Numbered from the stretch's first letter, positions 41,062 through 49,094 are shown. The stretch: 51,079 bases of DNA from Actinosynnema sp. ALI-1.44 (GCF_001984155.1 NZ_MTQO01000019.1:1-51079); one strand, 5' to 3'. Program-made: numbers and translations. Notes: a model not told the origin generated them from the letters alone.

Positions 41062-41791
41062 CCTTGTTCCCCTCGCTCATGTCGGCCGTTTCGGGCCGGA
41101 CGATCGGCGGGTACAACGCCGTCCGGTCTCCTGCTCGAAACAGCCGCGCGGGGCGTCCACCCGTTGTCCTGCGGTCCGGTCCAACGGGCACGATGAAGCC
41201 CTCGGTCTTCTGGACCTTGCGGTAGAAGTTCCGCGGATCGAGCTGGACGCCCCACACCGCTTCGTACACTTGCTGCAGCTCCGAAATGGTGAACCTCTCG
41301 CCGCAGAACGCGGTCGCGAGCGCCGTGTGTTCCAGTTTGCCGCGCGCTCGCTCCACTCCGTCCGCGACTATGCGCCGGTGGTCGAAGGCCAGCTCCATCG
41401 CTCCGGAAAGCACCCTCTCGACCGGTTGCCAGCTCGCGCCGGACGCGTCACTCCCCGCGACAGGCTCCGGCAGGCCAGGCGCGATCGCCAGGTACGCGAT
41501 GGACACGACCCGCCTGCGTGGGTCCCGGCCAGGCGCTCCGTAGGCGCTCAACTGCTCGAGGTGCAAGCGCACTCCATCGAGGTCCGTCTCCTCGTGCAAC
41601 TCTCGACGAGCTGCCGTCAGCAAGTCCTCCTCGTCGTTGTTCAGGAACCCGCCCGGCAGGGCCGGGTGCCCGCGATACGGCTCGACGCCGCGTTCCACGA
41701 GCAGCACATGCAGCTGTGCGTCACGCAACGTGAGGATCAGCAGATCGACCGCGATCAGGACCGCCGGTGGCGACCAGGACTCGTCGGTCAT
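41018..41791 (-). CDS. NUDIX hydrolase with C-terminal winged helix (NrtR-like)
   Basis: 257 aa from ATG 41791. The NUDIX box is GGFLNNDEEDLLTAARRELHEETDL, matching G-x5-E-x7-REUxEE. The C-terminal third contains the NrtR-type winged helix (FTISELQQVYEAVWGVQLDPRNFYRKVQKTEGFI). NrtR proteins bind ADP-ribose derivatives and repress NAD-metabolism operons; others of this architecture hydrolyse the ligand. A perfect 13-bp palindrome at 41812-41824 lies just upstream. The gene heads the decayed phosphorylase module and overlaps it by 44 bp, so the lost genes were probably under its control. Confidence 0.87.
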   Translation of the reverse strand: MTDESWSPPAVLIAVDLLILTLRDAQLHVLLVERGVEPYRGHPALPGGFLNNDEEDLLTAARRELHEETDLDGVRLHLEQLSAYGAPGRDPRRRVVSIAYLAIAPGLPEPVAGSDASGASWQPVERVLSGAMELAFDHRRIVADGVERARGKLEHTALATAFCGERFTISELQQVYEAVWGVQLDPRNFYRKVQKTEGFIVPVGPDRRTTGGRPARLFRAGDRTALYPPIVRPETADMSEGNKDDEQPGGDAHRPEP

Positions 41792-41811
41792 GACGTCGAC
41801 ACTAGCCTTCT

Positions 41812-41824
41812 TGTCAGATTGACA
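41812..41824 (-). promoter_or_regulatory. Palindromic operator candidate of the NUDIX gene
   Basis: TGTCA-GAT-TGACA, a perfect palindrome 20 bp before the start codon, suitable for autoregulation by the NrtR-like winged helix. Confidence 0.5.
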
Positions 41825-41958
41825 TAAAGGCTCCGTTCGAGTGGTCCGAGCGAGTACGTAACGGAACGATCTACGCAATTCCCACCGACGCGACCCCGCA
41901 CAGCGGCGAGACAAGGTTGAGCCATCACGAGCCGAACAGCACGACCGAGGAGATCATC

Positions 41959-42582
41959 ATGCGTACCGTCCGCCGCGCCGCCCTGCTCACCATCCCGCTC
42001 GCCGCGGTCATCGGTGCCGCGCCTGCGCAAGCCGCCACCGACGGCGCGAACGCCACCGCCGCGGCGTCCTCGTTGACGTGCCGGGGTCAGGGTGTCGATC
42101 CGTCGGCCAAGATCCGGTACCGCACGGAAACGTTCATCGACGCGCCGTTGCACACGGTGTGGAAGGTGCAGACCGACATCAACCGGTGGCCGGAGTGGCA
42201 GAAGCCCGTCACCACCGCGCAGCGCCTCGACCGCGGCCCGCTGCGAAAGCACTCGCAGTTCCGCTGGACCACCCCGGTGCCGCAGACGCCCGTCACCCCG
42301 CCGACCACCCTGGTGATCACCTCGACGGTCGAGCAGTTGCAGCAGGGCAAGTGCATCCGCTGGACCGGGCCCGCGATCGGTGACGGCCTGCGGATCGATC
42401 GCGGTGTGCACGTCTGGAACTTCGTCAAGGTCCGCGGCGGCACCATCGTGCGCACCGAGGAAACCCACACCGGCCAGCAGGTCGAGTCGAACGCACCGCT
42501 GGCCAACGAGTTCCTCGCCCAGGGTCTGCGGGCATGGCTGGCCGACCTCAAGACGACCGCCGAGGCCCACTGCGACCGCTGA
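41959..42582 (+). CDS. Secreted SRPBCC (START-like) family protein
   Basis: 207 aa. A signal peptide (RTVRRAALLTIPLAAVIGAAPAQA) precedes an SRPBCC/polyketide-cyclase-like fold: YRTETFIDAPLHTVWKVQTDINRWPEWQKPVTTAQRLD, KCIRWTGPAIGDGLRIDRGVHVWNF and GTIVRTEETHTGQQ, the usual grip-fold strands around a hydrophobic cavity. Secretion is unusual for this fold, which normally binds lipophilic ligands inside the cell. ATG 41959 has GAGGAG 6 nt upstream; an earlier TTG at 41917 would bury the signal peptide. Confidence 0.82.
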   Translation: MRTVRRAALLTIPLAAVIGAAPAQAATDGANATAAASSLTCRGQGVDPSAKIRYRTETFIDAPLHTVWKVQTDINRWPEWQKPVTTAQRLDRGPLRKHSQFRWTTPVPQTPVTPPTTLVITSTVEQLQQGKCIRWTGPAIGDGLRIDRGVHVWNFVKVRGGTIVRTEETHTGQQVESNAPLANEFLAQGLRAWLADLKTTAEAHCDR

Positions 42583-42683
42583 CCGGACATGGCCAGCGTC
42601 GGTGTAATCCGGGCCACAGGGCACTGCTGGGACGGCGAGGGCACGGTGGACACTTCAGATCCGCCAATGACAGGAGTCAGCCC

Positions 42684-43463
42684 GTGCACCTGCTTCGCCT
42701 CGACCGTGACCCGACCGGCCTGGCCGTGCTGACGATCGACGCGCCACCGCTGAACCTGTACACCGCGCGGCTGCAGGACGAGTTCGCCGAGGCGATCGGG
42801 CTGCTCGAGGCCCGACCGCCGAGGGCGGCATTGCTCCGCGCGGAAGGCAAGGTGGTCAGCGGTGGCGTCGACGTGTCGCTGTTCGACGAGCAGTCCGACG
42901 CCGACCAGGCCAAGCACCTGTTCGACCAGATGCTCGACGTGCCGGAGCGGATCGCCGCGTTGCCGTTCCCCACGGTGTTCGCCGCGCACGCGCTGTGTCT
43001 GACGTGGACATTCGAGGTCGCGCTGGCGTGTGATCTGCTGGTGGCGTCGGAGAAAGCCCAGTTCGGGCTGGTGGAGAACGTGATCGGGCTGACGCCGACG
43101 ATGGGCGGCACGCAGCGGCTCGCCGCTCGTGCCGGGGTGGCGCGGGCCAAGGAGTTCGTGTTCACCGGCGACCGCTACCCAGCGGCGACGTTGCACGAAT
43201 GGGGCGTGGTCAACCGGGTACTCCCCCAGGCCGGGTTCGACGAGGCCGCCCGCGCGTTCGCGGCTCGGCTGGCCACCGGCCCGACCCGTGCGCACGCGGC
43301 GACCAAGCAGGTGCTCGCGCACTACGAACACGGCGGCGTGGCCGAGGCCAACCAGCACGTCACCCGGATCGCGGCCGACCTGTTCGAAACCGAGGACCTG
43401 CGCACCGGAATCCGTTCGTTCCTGACCGACGGACCCGGCAAGGCCACCTTCGGCGGCGGCTGA
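42684..43463 (+). CDS. Enoyl-CoA hydratase/isomerase family protein (atypical oxyanion loop)
   Basis: 259 aa from GTG 42684, with AGGAG 7 nt upstream. The crotonase fold is evident from LTIDAPPLNLYTARLQDEFAEAI, LLRAEGKVVSGGVDVSLF, EVALACDLLVASEKAQFGLVENVIGLTPTMGGTQRLAARAG and FTGDRYPAATLHEWGVVNRVLP. Both active-site Glu positions seem kept (FEVAL, LVEN), but the Gly-rich oxyanion segment before the first Glu is ALCLTWTFE instead of GGGxE, so the reaction may not be simple hydration. It stands alone between the SRPBCC and F420 genes. Confidence 0.82.
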   Translation: MHLLRLDRDPTGLAVLTIDAPPLNLYTARLQDEFAEAIGLLEARPPRAALLRAEGKVVSGGVDVSLFDEQSDADQAKHLFDQMLDVPERIAALPFPTVFAAHALCLTWTFEVALACDLLVASEKAQFGLVENVIGLTPTMGGTQRLAARAGVARAKEFVFTGDRYPAATLHEWGVVNRVLPQAGFDEAARAFAARLATGPTRAHAATKQVLAHYEHGGVAEANQHVTRIAADLFETEDLRTGIRSFLTDGPGKATFGGG

Positions 43464-43475
43464 AACCGGAGCCGA

Positions 43476-44435
43476 TCACTTCCGGCTGAGCTCGGGGAAC
43501 ACCTTGTGCTGCCAGAAGTCGAAGAAGGCGTCCTGGTCCGGCCCGATCTGCTGCACGTAGACCTCGTCGAATCCCGCGTCGACGTGCTCCTGCACGGCTT
43601 CGGCGAACGGCCGCGGGTCCGGTCCGCACGGCAGCGCCTCGGCGACCATCTCTTCGGTCACGAGCTGCGAAGCCTGTTCGAAGTGCCGTGGTGTGGGCAG
43701 GACCTGGGCCAGCTCCCCCGGCAGGTGCTCGTTGGGCCAGAGGCGGTGCGCGGTCGCCACACCTTCTTGCTTGGTCGGGGCGTGGCACACCTTCAGTGCC
43801 GACTGCGCGGGCTTGTCCCCGCCACCCGCGTCACGGAACTTCCGCAGCAGGTCGGCGTCCGGCATCACGCAGATGAACCCGTCGCCGATCCGGCCCGCCA
43901 ACTGCACGGCCTTGGGCCCGAATCCCGAGACGTAGATCGGCACGGGGTGGTCGGGCAACGTGTGGATCCGGGCGTTCTCCACCGTGTAGTGGTCACCGTG
44001 ATGGGTGACCTCGTCGCCGCTGTGCAGCTTGCGGATCACCTCGACGGCCTCCTCCAGCATGCTCAGCCTGATGCCCGCGGACGGCCACCGGTCGCCGAGG
44101 ATGTGCTCGTTGAGTGCCTCGCCGCTGCCCACTCCGAGCGTGAACCGGCCGTTGAGCTGCACCGCCGCGGTCGCGGCGGCCTGGGCGACGACCGCGGGGT
44201 GGATGCGGAAGGTCGGGCACGTCACGGCGGTGGTGATCGGCAGCGTGGTCACTTCCGACAGCGCGCCGATCACCGACCACACGAACGGGCTCTGCCCCTG
44301 TTCACCGTTCCACGGGTGGAAGTGGTCGGAGATCCACAGCCGCTCGAACCCGGCCGCCTCGGCCATCTTGGCCTGGCGGACCAGCTCCTTGGGCCCGAAC
44401 TCCTCACAGGACAGAAAGTATCCGAAGCTCGTCAT
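43476..44435 (-). CDS. F420-dependent LLM-class oxidoreductase (TIGR03557 type)
   Basis: 319 aa, TIM-barrel luciferase-like family using coenzyme F420. Landmarks: GYFLSCEEFGPKELVRQAKMAEAAGF, LWISDHFHPWNGEQGQSPFVWSVIGAL, TAVTCPTFRIHPAVVAQAAATAAVQLNGRFTLGVGSGEALNEHI and PIYVSGFGPKAVQLAGRIGDGFI, close to the glucose-6-phosphate dehydrogenase (Fgd)-like clade. It would transfer hydride between F420 and an alcohol or sugar. Substrate not determinable. It is convergent with the crotonase gene at 12 bp. Confidence 0.9.
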   Translation of the reverse strand: MTSFGYFLSCEEFGPKELVRQAKMAEAAGFERLWISDHFHPWNGEQGQSPFVWSVIGALSEVTTLPITTAVTCPTFRIHPAVVAQAAATAAVQLNGRFTLGVGSGEALNEHILGDRWPSAGIRLSMLEEAVEVIRKLHSGDEVTHHGDHYTVENARIHTLPDHPVPIYVSGFGPKAVQLAGRIGDGFICVMPDADLLRKFRDAGGGDKPAQSALKVCHAPTKQEGVATAHRLWPNEHLPGELAQVLPTPRHFEQASQLVTEEMVAEALPCGPDPRPFAEAVQEHVDAGFDEVYVQQIGPDQDAFFDFWQHKVFPELSRK

Positions 44436-44463
44436 GCAACGCGGTTACCCACCTGGGCGTGCC

Positions 44464-45159
44464 TCACGCAGGGTCGTCCAGGGCGGCGTCGACGGCGGCG
44501 CGGGCGAGCAGGTCCGTGGAGTCGAGCGTCGGCAACGGCGACGCGTCCGGGGTGAGCAGGATCGGGTGTTCCGTGCACACCAGTGCGACGGCGTCGCAGC
44601 CCTCGGCACGCAGGCTGGAGACGACGGCGGCGAACCGGTCGCGTGCGGCCTGGGTGAACACGCCGTGCACGAGTTCGTCGAACGTGATCCGCTGGATGTC
44701 GTCCTGGTCGGCCGGTGACGGCGCCCTGCTCGCGATGCCGTGGGCAGCGAACGCCTTCGGGTACATCTGCGCGGTCATCGTCCAGCGCGTGCCCAGGATT
44801 CCGACGGAGTGGAAGCCGCGGGCGGCGGCTTCGGCGGCGACCACCTCGGCGATGTGCAGGCCCGGCAGGGCGAGCCGCGGGCCGGGGAGGTCGATGGCGA
44901 GGTGCGCGGTGTTGTCCGGGCAGATGTAGAAGTCGCATCCCGCACGGGCGAGGCGGGCGACGCTCTCGGCGAGGATGGCCCGCACCGCGGCGCGGTCGCC
45001 GGATTCCCAGGCGGGCATGCTGCGTCCCATGGCGATGCAGTCCAACGTGATGTCCGGGTGCTGGTAGGCGCCCAGTCGTTGCTCGCTGTGCCTCGCGATC
45101 GCCTGGTAGCAGTGGGCCGAGCCGGGGATGGAGTGTCCGAGGATTCCTATGTGCCGCAC
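44464..45159 (-). CDS. Aspartate/glutamate racemase family protein
   Basis: 231 aa. The two catalytic Cys residues of cofactor-independent Asp/Glu racemases are in ICPDNTAH and LVCTEHPILL, each in its usual setting; the N-terminal IGILGHSIPGSAHCYQAI and VGILGTRWTMTAQMY are family-typical. It would racemise L-aspartate or L-glutamate, perhaps supplying D-amino acids for the cell wall; poly-gamma-glutamate could use D-glutamate, but the genes are 35 kb apart, so a link is speculative. It lies 29 bp upstream of the F420 oxidoreductase on the same strand. Confidence 0.88.
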   Translation of the reverse strand: MRHIGILGHSIPGSAHCYQAIARHSEQRLGAYQHPDITLDCIAMGRSMPAWESGDRAAVRAILAESVARLARAGCDFYICPDNTAHLAIDLPGPRLALPGLHIAEVVAAEAAARGFHSVGILGTRWTMTAQMYPKAFAAHGIASRAPSPADQDDIQRITFDELVHGVFTQAARDRFAAVVSSLRAEGCDAVALVCTEHPILLTPDASPLPTLDSTDLLARAAVDAALDDPA

Positions 45160-45168
45160 ACAGCCAGC

Positions 45169-45750
45169 TTAGGCGTTCTGTGCCTGCAGCCGGTTGCCGA
45201 GCAGACCGGTGAACCCCGCCTGGAGTGCCCGGCGGTGCCGACGCGTCCCGAATCGCGAGTAGTGGAACTCCACACCGTCCACCATGCGCACAGTGACCAC
45301 CACGCGGCGCCAGTGGTGCGTCGCACGGGCACCTACCACCGCGTGCGCGGGAAGCACCATCAGCAAGCCCTGCGGCTCCCGCGCGGACACACCGAACAGA
45401 CGCCGCCTGCCCTTGCGGGTGAGCAGGCCGAAGATCACGAGGATGCCCGCGACGAACTCGACGATGGCCGCGATCAGGCCGTACAGCACGAGACCGACCA
45501 GCAGCACCGCGCCGGGCACCGCGAACGCGAAAGCGACCTGCTTCGGTGCGTCGAAGGCGAAGACCGGGATGGCCCCGATCCAGGCCAGGACCAGGCTGAG
45601 GCCGAAACTCCACCAGAACCAGGTCCTCAGGTCGCCCGGCGTGACCGGGCAGCGCCGGATCTCCCAGCCCTGCGGCGTGAACGTCACACTGACACGGCCA
45701 TGCGGCCTCGATCGCACTGCGGAAACCACAGTCCCCCACGGATTGGTCAT
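45169..45750 (-). CDS. Membrane protein of unknown function
   Basis: 193 aa. Two or three hydrophobic segments occupy residues 45-115 (WFWWSFGLSLVLAWIGAIPVFAF, then VPGAVLLVGLVLYGLIAAIVEFVAGILVIFGLL). The flanks are basic and soluble; the C-terminal part has a beta-rich pattern (HHWRRVVVTVRMVDGVEFHYSRFGTRRH) resembling a small nucleic-acid or lipid-binding barrel, but no family is recognised. It starts with ATG 45750 and ends 10 bp before the racemase gene on the same strand. Confidence 0.75.
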   Translation of the reverse strand: MTNPWGTVVSAVRSRPHGRVSVTFTPQGWEIRRCPVTPGDLRTWFWWSFGLSLVLAWIGAIPVFAFDAPKQVAFAFAVPGAVLLVGLVLYGLIAAIVEFVAGILVIFGLLTRKGRRRLFGVSAREPQGLLMVLPAHAVVGARATHHWRRVVVTVRMVDGVEFHYSRFGTRRHRRALQAGFTGLLGNRLQAQNA

Positions 45751-45839
45751 ACGCGCACCCTAGCTGGGCTGGTCGTCCGCGAGAGCAACGGTCTGCTGTC
45801 TCAGCAGGACACTCGCGCCCAGCACCTGCACACCGTGCC

Positions 45840-47138
45840 TCAGCCGCGGGACGTCAACGTCATCCTGATGTCGTCTCGCGCCCACAGCACGAACCGTTCG
45901 ACAGGGGTGACGACGTGCCCCGGCACCGGCGTGAACTCGAAACGCTTGACCAGCACGGCAACCACGAGCTTGATCTCGGCCATCGCCAGCGCGGCGCCCT
46001 CGCAGCTGCGGGGTCCGAAGCCGAACGGGATGAACGCGAACTTCGCCCTCCGCTCGGACGCGGCCGGGGTGAACCGGTCGGGATCGAACCGCTCGGGGTC
46101 CGGCCACTGCGCCGGGTTCAGGTGGATCGCCCAGATCGGGTACATCAGCGTCGTGCCCGCCTGGACCCGGTAGCCGCCGATTTCCGTGTCCTGCGCGAGT
46201 TCCCTTGCCGCGTAAGGACCTGGCGGGTATCGCCGCATCGACTCCTTCACCACGCGGTCGAGGTAGTCGAGGGCTTTCAGGTCGTCGTAGGACGGCGCGG
46301 GGCGGTCGCCGAGCACGCCGTCCACCTCGTCGCGGAGCCGTCCGGCGATCTCGGGGTGCCCGGCCAGCAGGTGCAACGCCCATGACACCGCCACACCGGA
46401 GGTGTGGTACCCGGCCATCACGACGACGAGCACGGTGTCCCTGATCCGCGCCGGATCCCAGCCGGACTCGGCCAGCATGCCCATCAGCCCGGAGCCCCGC
46501 GGCCGCGAGTTCAGGACCTGCGTGACGGTCTCGCGCACGTAGGCCAGTGCCTCGGCGGCCCCTTCCGCACCCAGCGCTGACGGCAACCCGTACTGCCGTG
46601 CCACGTATTCGGCAATCAGGTCGCGAAAGGCCGCGCTGGTCCGGCGGGACGACCCCAAGTCGCCACCCAGCGCGTACTCGCAGATGAGCCGCAACGACAG
46701 CTCACTGAGGTCCTCCTGCAGCGCCACCTCCCCCGTCTGGGCCGCCCACCGGTCCGCCAGTTCCAGCGTCATCCGCGTGAACGCGTCGAAATGCGCCTCG
46801 TGCGACCGGTGATTGCCCAGGGCGGACAACAGCAACCGCCGCCACGGCACGTGTTCGGCTTCCCCGATCGTCTGCAGGTTCCCCGCTTCGAACAACGGCG
46901 AGAGGAACTCGAACAACTCCTGGGGCCGCTGGTTGATCATCGACGTCGCGGCCAGCAGTTCCGGGTCCGCCACGGACACCACCCGGGCGTTCGGCAATTC
47001 GAACCGCGCGACCGGTCCGTGTCGTTCGTGCAGATCCAGCTGGAACGTGTGCAACCCGCCCGCGGCCGCGATGTCGTCGAGGTTGCCGTTCGGAGGTGTC
47101 GGTGCCGGTCCGGGAATCTCGTGCCAGTCAGCGCTCAC
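45840..47138 (-). CDS. Cytochrome P450
   Basis: 432 aa from a GTG at 47138 (a longer N-terminus is possible). All P450 motifs are canonical: I-helix VVVMAGYHTSGVAVS, ExxR KESMRRYPPGPY, PERF as DPERFDPDRF, and heme loop FIPFGFGPRSCEGAALAMAE. The order PERF followed by FGxGxRxCxG is closer to eukaryote-like class II sequences (CYP102/CYP110-type) than to the conservon P450s. No redox partner is adjacent. The N-terminal DWHEIPGPAPTPPNG is a proline-rich entry typical for the family. Confidence 0.88.
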   Translation of the reverse strand: MSADWHEIPGPAPTPPNGNLDDIAAAGGLHTFQLDLHERHGPVARFELPNARVVSVADPELLAATSMINQRPQELFEFLSPLFEAGNLQTIGEAEHVPWRRLLLSALGNHRSHEAHFDAFTRMTLELADRWAAQTGEVALQEDLSELSLRLICEYALGGDLGSSRRTSAAFRDLIAEYVARQYGLPSALGAEGAAEALAYVRETVTQVLNSRPRGSGLMGMLAESGWDPARIRDTVLVVVMAGYHTSGVAVSWALHLLAGHPEIAGRLRDEVDGVLGDRPAPSYDDLKALDYLDRVVKESMRRYPPGPYAARELAQDTEIGGYRVQAGTTLMYPIWAIHLNPAQWPDPERFDPDRFTPAASERRAKFAFIPFGFGPRSCEGAALAMAEIKLVVAVLVKRFEFTPVPGHVVTPVERFVLWARDDIRMTLTSRG

Positions 47139-47216
47139 CCCCTCGATGGTCGGCCAGATCCGTGTTCTCGGCAACCACCCGAAGGTTCGGCCGCTCGCTG
47201 ACGCCTGATCGACAAC

Positions 47217-47244
47217 GGTTAGCCCAGCGCACCGTGGGGTAACC
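47217..47244. promoter_or_regulatory. Inverted repeat in the P450/lipoprotein divergent promoter region
   Basis: GGTTAGCCC and GGGGTAACC form 9-bp arms with one mismatch and a 10-bp spacer, ending 6 bp before the ATG at 47251. A regulator site or a repressor overlapping the lipoprotein start is plausible, but no dedicated regulator gene is adjacent. Confidence 0.4.
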
Positions 47245-47250
47245 AGCCCC

Positions 47251-47646
47251 ATGCGCGTCGTGTGCATGTGTGTTGCGGCTGTCGCTCTGCTCGTGGCCGG
47301 ATGCTCGGGTTCAGCGGAGGACACGGTGGTGCGCGACACCGCTGATCGGTTCGTCACCGCGCTCGCCCGTGACGACGGGCGCGTCGCCTGCGCGCTGCTG
47401 GCTCGCGAAGCTGTCCGGCACATCGACGACCTGCGGCCCGAAGGCTGCGACCAGGCGCTGTCCACCCTGCGCCTGCCAACGGACCGGCCGACGGCCGTGT
47501 CCAGATGGGACGAAACGGCCCAGGCCCGCTCCGGGCACGACACGCTGTTCCTGCGCAAGTTCCACGAGGGCTGGCGGATCATCGGCGCCGGATGCGCACC
47601 GTCCTCCGACAGCGGCCCTTATCGATGCAAGGTTGACGGATCGTGA
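47251..47646 (+). CDS. Lipoprotein of unknown function
   Basis: 131 aa. A short signal sequence ends in the lipobox LVAGC (Cys18). The mature part has RDTADRFVTALARDDGRVACALL, a helical start like NTF2-type or DUF4878 folds, then FHEGWRIIGAGC and a Cys near the end that may form a disulfide. Its stop overlaps the GTG of a 28-codon gene (GTGA). The three genes from here to 48409 are chained by such overlaps. Confidence 0.8.
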   Translation: MRVVCMCVAAVALLVAGCSGSAEDTVVRDTADRFVTALARDDGRVACALLAREAVRHIDDLRPEGCDQALSTLRLPTDRPTAVSRWDETAQARSGHDTLFLRKFHEGWRIIGAGCAPSSDSGPYRCKVDGS

Positions 47647-47729
47647 TCGCGCGCGGCATCCTCGTGGTGTACCTCGTGCTCGTCGTCGGCGGGCTGATCT
47701 ACATGATCGCCATCGGGTTGGCGTCGTGA
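47643..47729 (+). CDS. 28-aa single-helix membrane peptide
   Basis: GTG 47643 to TGA 47729, overlapping both neighbours by 4 nt (GTGA at each end), which argues that it is translated. The product is MIARGILVVYLVLVVGGLIY plus MIAIGLAS: one hydrophobic helix with an Arg near the N-terminus. It probably inserts in the membrane and may be a small subunit of a complex with the DUF6766 protein and lipoprotein. Function unknown. Confidence 0.65.
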   Translation: MIARGILVVYLVLVVGGLIYMIAIGLAS

Positions 47730-48409
47730 ACCGCGCGACCCGGTATCTGCGGGACAACGGCCTGAGCCTGGGGTTCGGCCTGCTGTTCCTGCTGGCGCTG
47801 GCAGGCCAGGCGGTCGCCGGGCACGCCGACCACAACGACCGGCTGGCCGCGATGTCGGCACCACCGGTCAGCTTCGGCGCCTACGTGACCTCGGCGGACT
47901 TCGCCGTGGACGTCGCGGAGAACTGGCAGTCGGAGTACCTGCAGTTCTTCCTGTACGTCCTGCTCACGATCTGGCTGATGCAGCTGGGTTCCCCCGAGTC
48001 GAAGCACCCGCGCGACATCGGCCTGGAGTCCCGGTCGGACCAGGCTGTCGGCCGCCACGCCCGCCAGGATTCCCCGCTCTGGGCACGCGTCGGCGGCTGG
48101 CGGACGCTGCTGTTCTCCTGGTCGCTGAGCCTGACCATGTGCGGGCTGTTCCTGCTGTCCTTGCTGGCCCAGTCCGTTGCCGGGCACAGCGCGTACAACT
48201 CCGACCAGGTGGGGCGCCTGCAGGATCCCGTCGGTTACGGCGAGTACCTGGTGTCCGCCGACTTCTGGAACCGGACGCTGCAGAACTGGCAGTCGGAGTT
48301 CCTCGCCATCGGCTCGATGGCCGTCTTCAGTGTCTACTTGCGACAACGCGGCTCTCCTGAGTCCAAACCGGTCGGTGCCGCGCACGCGACCACCGACCAG
48401 TCGGGTTGA
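47726..48409 (+). CDS. DUF6766 family membrane protein with internal duplication
   Basis: 227 aa from GTG 47726. Two homologous halves are visible: GLLFLLALAGQAVAGHADHN, then FGAYVTSADFAVDVAENWQS and LMQLGSPESK; and again GLFLLSLLAQSVAGHSAYNS, then YGEYLVSADFWNRTLQNWQS and LRQRGSPESK. Each half has two transmembrane helices and an extracytoplasmic loop with a conserved ENWQSE/QNWQSE. This is the DUF6766 pattern. Its role is unknown; the coupling to a lipoprotein and a mini-helix suggests a small membrane complex. Confidence 0.82.
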   Translation: MNRATRYLRDNGLSLGFGLLFLLALAGQAVAGHADHNDRLAAMSAPPVSFGAYVTSADFAVDVAENWQSEYLQFFLYVLLTIWLMQLGSPESKHPRDIGLESRSDQAVGRHARQDSPLWARVGGWRTLLFSWSLSLTMCGLFLLSLLAQSVAGHSAYNSDQVGRLQDPVGYGEYLVSADFWNRTLQNWQSEFLAIGSMAVFSVYLRQRGSPESKPVGAAHATTDQSG

Positions 48410-48485
48410 CTGGTCTGTCCCGGCGACCGATTCCGGACACGCCCCTTGGAGTTCCTGGCAAGTTGATCACTTGTGGTGCCTGAAG

Positions 48486-48508
48486 GTTCATGATCGTTGA
48501 TCATGAAC
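48486..48508. repeat. Palindrome in repeat copy B
   Basis: GTTCATGATC and GATCATGAAC, perfect 10-bp arms around GTT. It covers the ATG of the transposase fragment at 48490. Confidence 0.8.
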
Positions 48509-48621
48509 GAGCCCGGAAAGGTGAGCAGCCGCCATGGATCGTCCCGGACGACCTGGGGAAACGAATCGAGCCACTGTTGCCCCGCTGGAATACGCGTTGT
48601 CCCGGCCAGGCCCAAGCGGCT
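48490..48621 (+). pseudogene. IS5-family transposase N-terminal remnant (copy B)
   Basis: MIVDHERARKGEQP followed by WIVPDDLGKRIEPLLPRW, the opening of IS5/IS427-type transposases, then RCPG and no further similarity. The rest of the gene is absent, the DNA passing into the conserved DUF222-upstream block. Unlike copy A the fragment is in one frame. Confidence 0.6.
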
Positions 48622-48850
48622 GACTCTAAACCAACACACAACGGGCTGGTACGTAACCAACACAGCGCACCCAGCGCCGGAAACCGAACCCCTGGCTGGA
48701 AACCGCACTCCAACGCAACCAACAGCGCAAAGCAATCAGACATTATCCGTGAAAACCAGCCCCAGCGACAAGCAGGCCACAAGTAGGCAGACCGTAACTC
48801 AACCGTGGCCACCGCTGGTAAAATAGCACTGTTTCCGATAAACTGGACTT

Positions 48851-49057
48851 ATGCCCGAACAGCTCGCTGTTCCATTCCGTCCGGTAGGTCAACCACCACA
48901 CATCCCGCTCACCGAGATGACACGGGATCAAGTTCTTGACTATGTGATAGACCGTCACCGGCAACGTAACCAAATCGACGGCGAAATCGTGCAAGCGTAC
49001 GCCCGGTTCGCGGAACTGACCCCGCCACAACGCAGCGGAATCACCATCGGCGACTGA
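48851..49057 (+). pseudogene. DUF222 (13E12-type) gene truncated by IS3 insertion
   Basis: 68 codons from ATG 48851, ending in RSGITIGD and a stop created by the IS end. The sequence equals the N-terminus of the gene at 1-949 except for a few substitutions. It stops at the left inverted repeat of the IS3 element; the continuation of the gene is not found on the other side of the IS, so the 3' part has been deleted or moved. Confidence 0.85.
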
Positions 49058-49079
49058 GGTTCACCCCGAACGGTGGACA
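49055..49079. repeat. IS3 left terminal inverted repeat
   Basis: Starts TGAGGTTCACCCCGAACG and ends GGTGGACA; matches the complement of 50381-50405 with a few mismatches. Confidence 0.75.
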
Positions 49080-49094
49080 GGGGCTTAAGCAGTT

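Larger units (their letters stand above)
48449..49054 (+). repeat. Arm B of the inverted repeat
   Basis: The reverse complement of 746-1349. It ends exactly at the left end of the IS3 element at 49055. The order along the plus strand is end sequence, palindrome, IS5-transposase fragment, conserved 190-bp non-coding block and DUF222 N-terminus. Confidence 0.85.
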
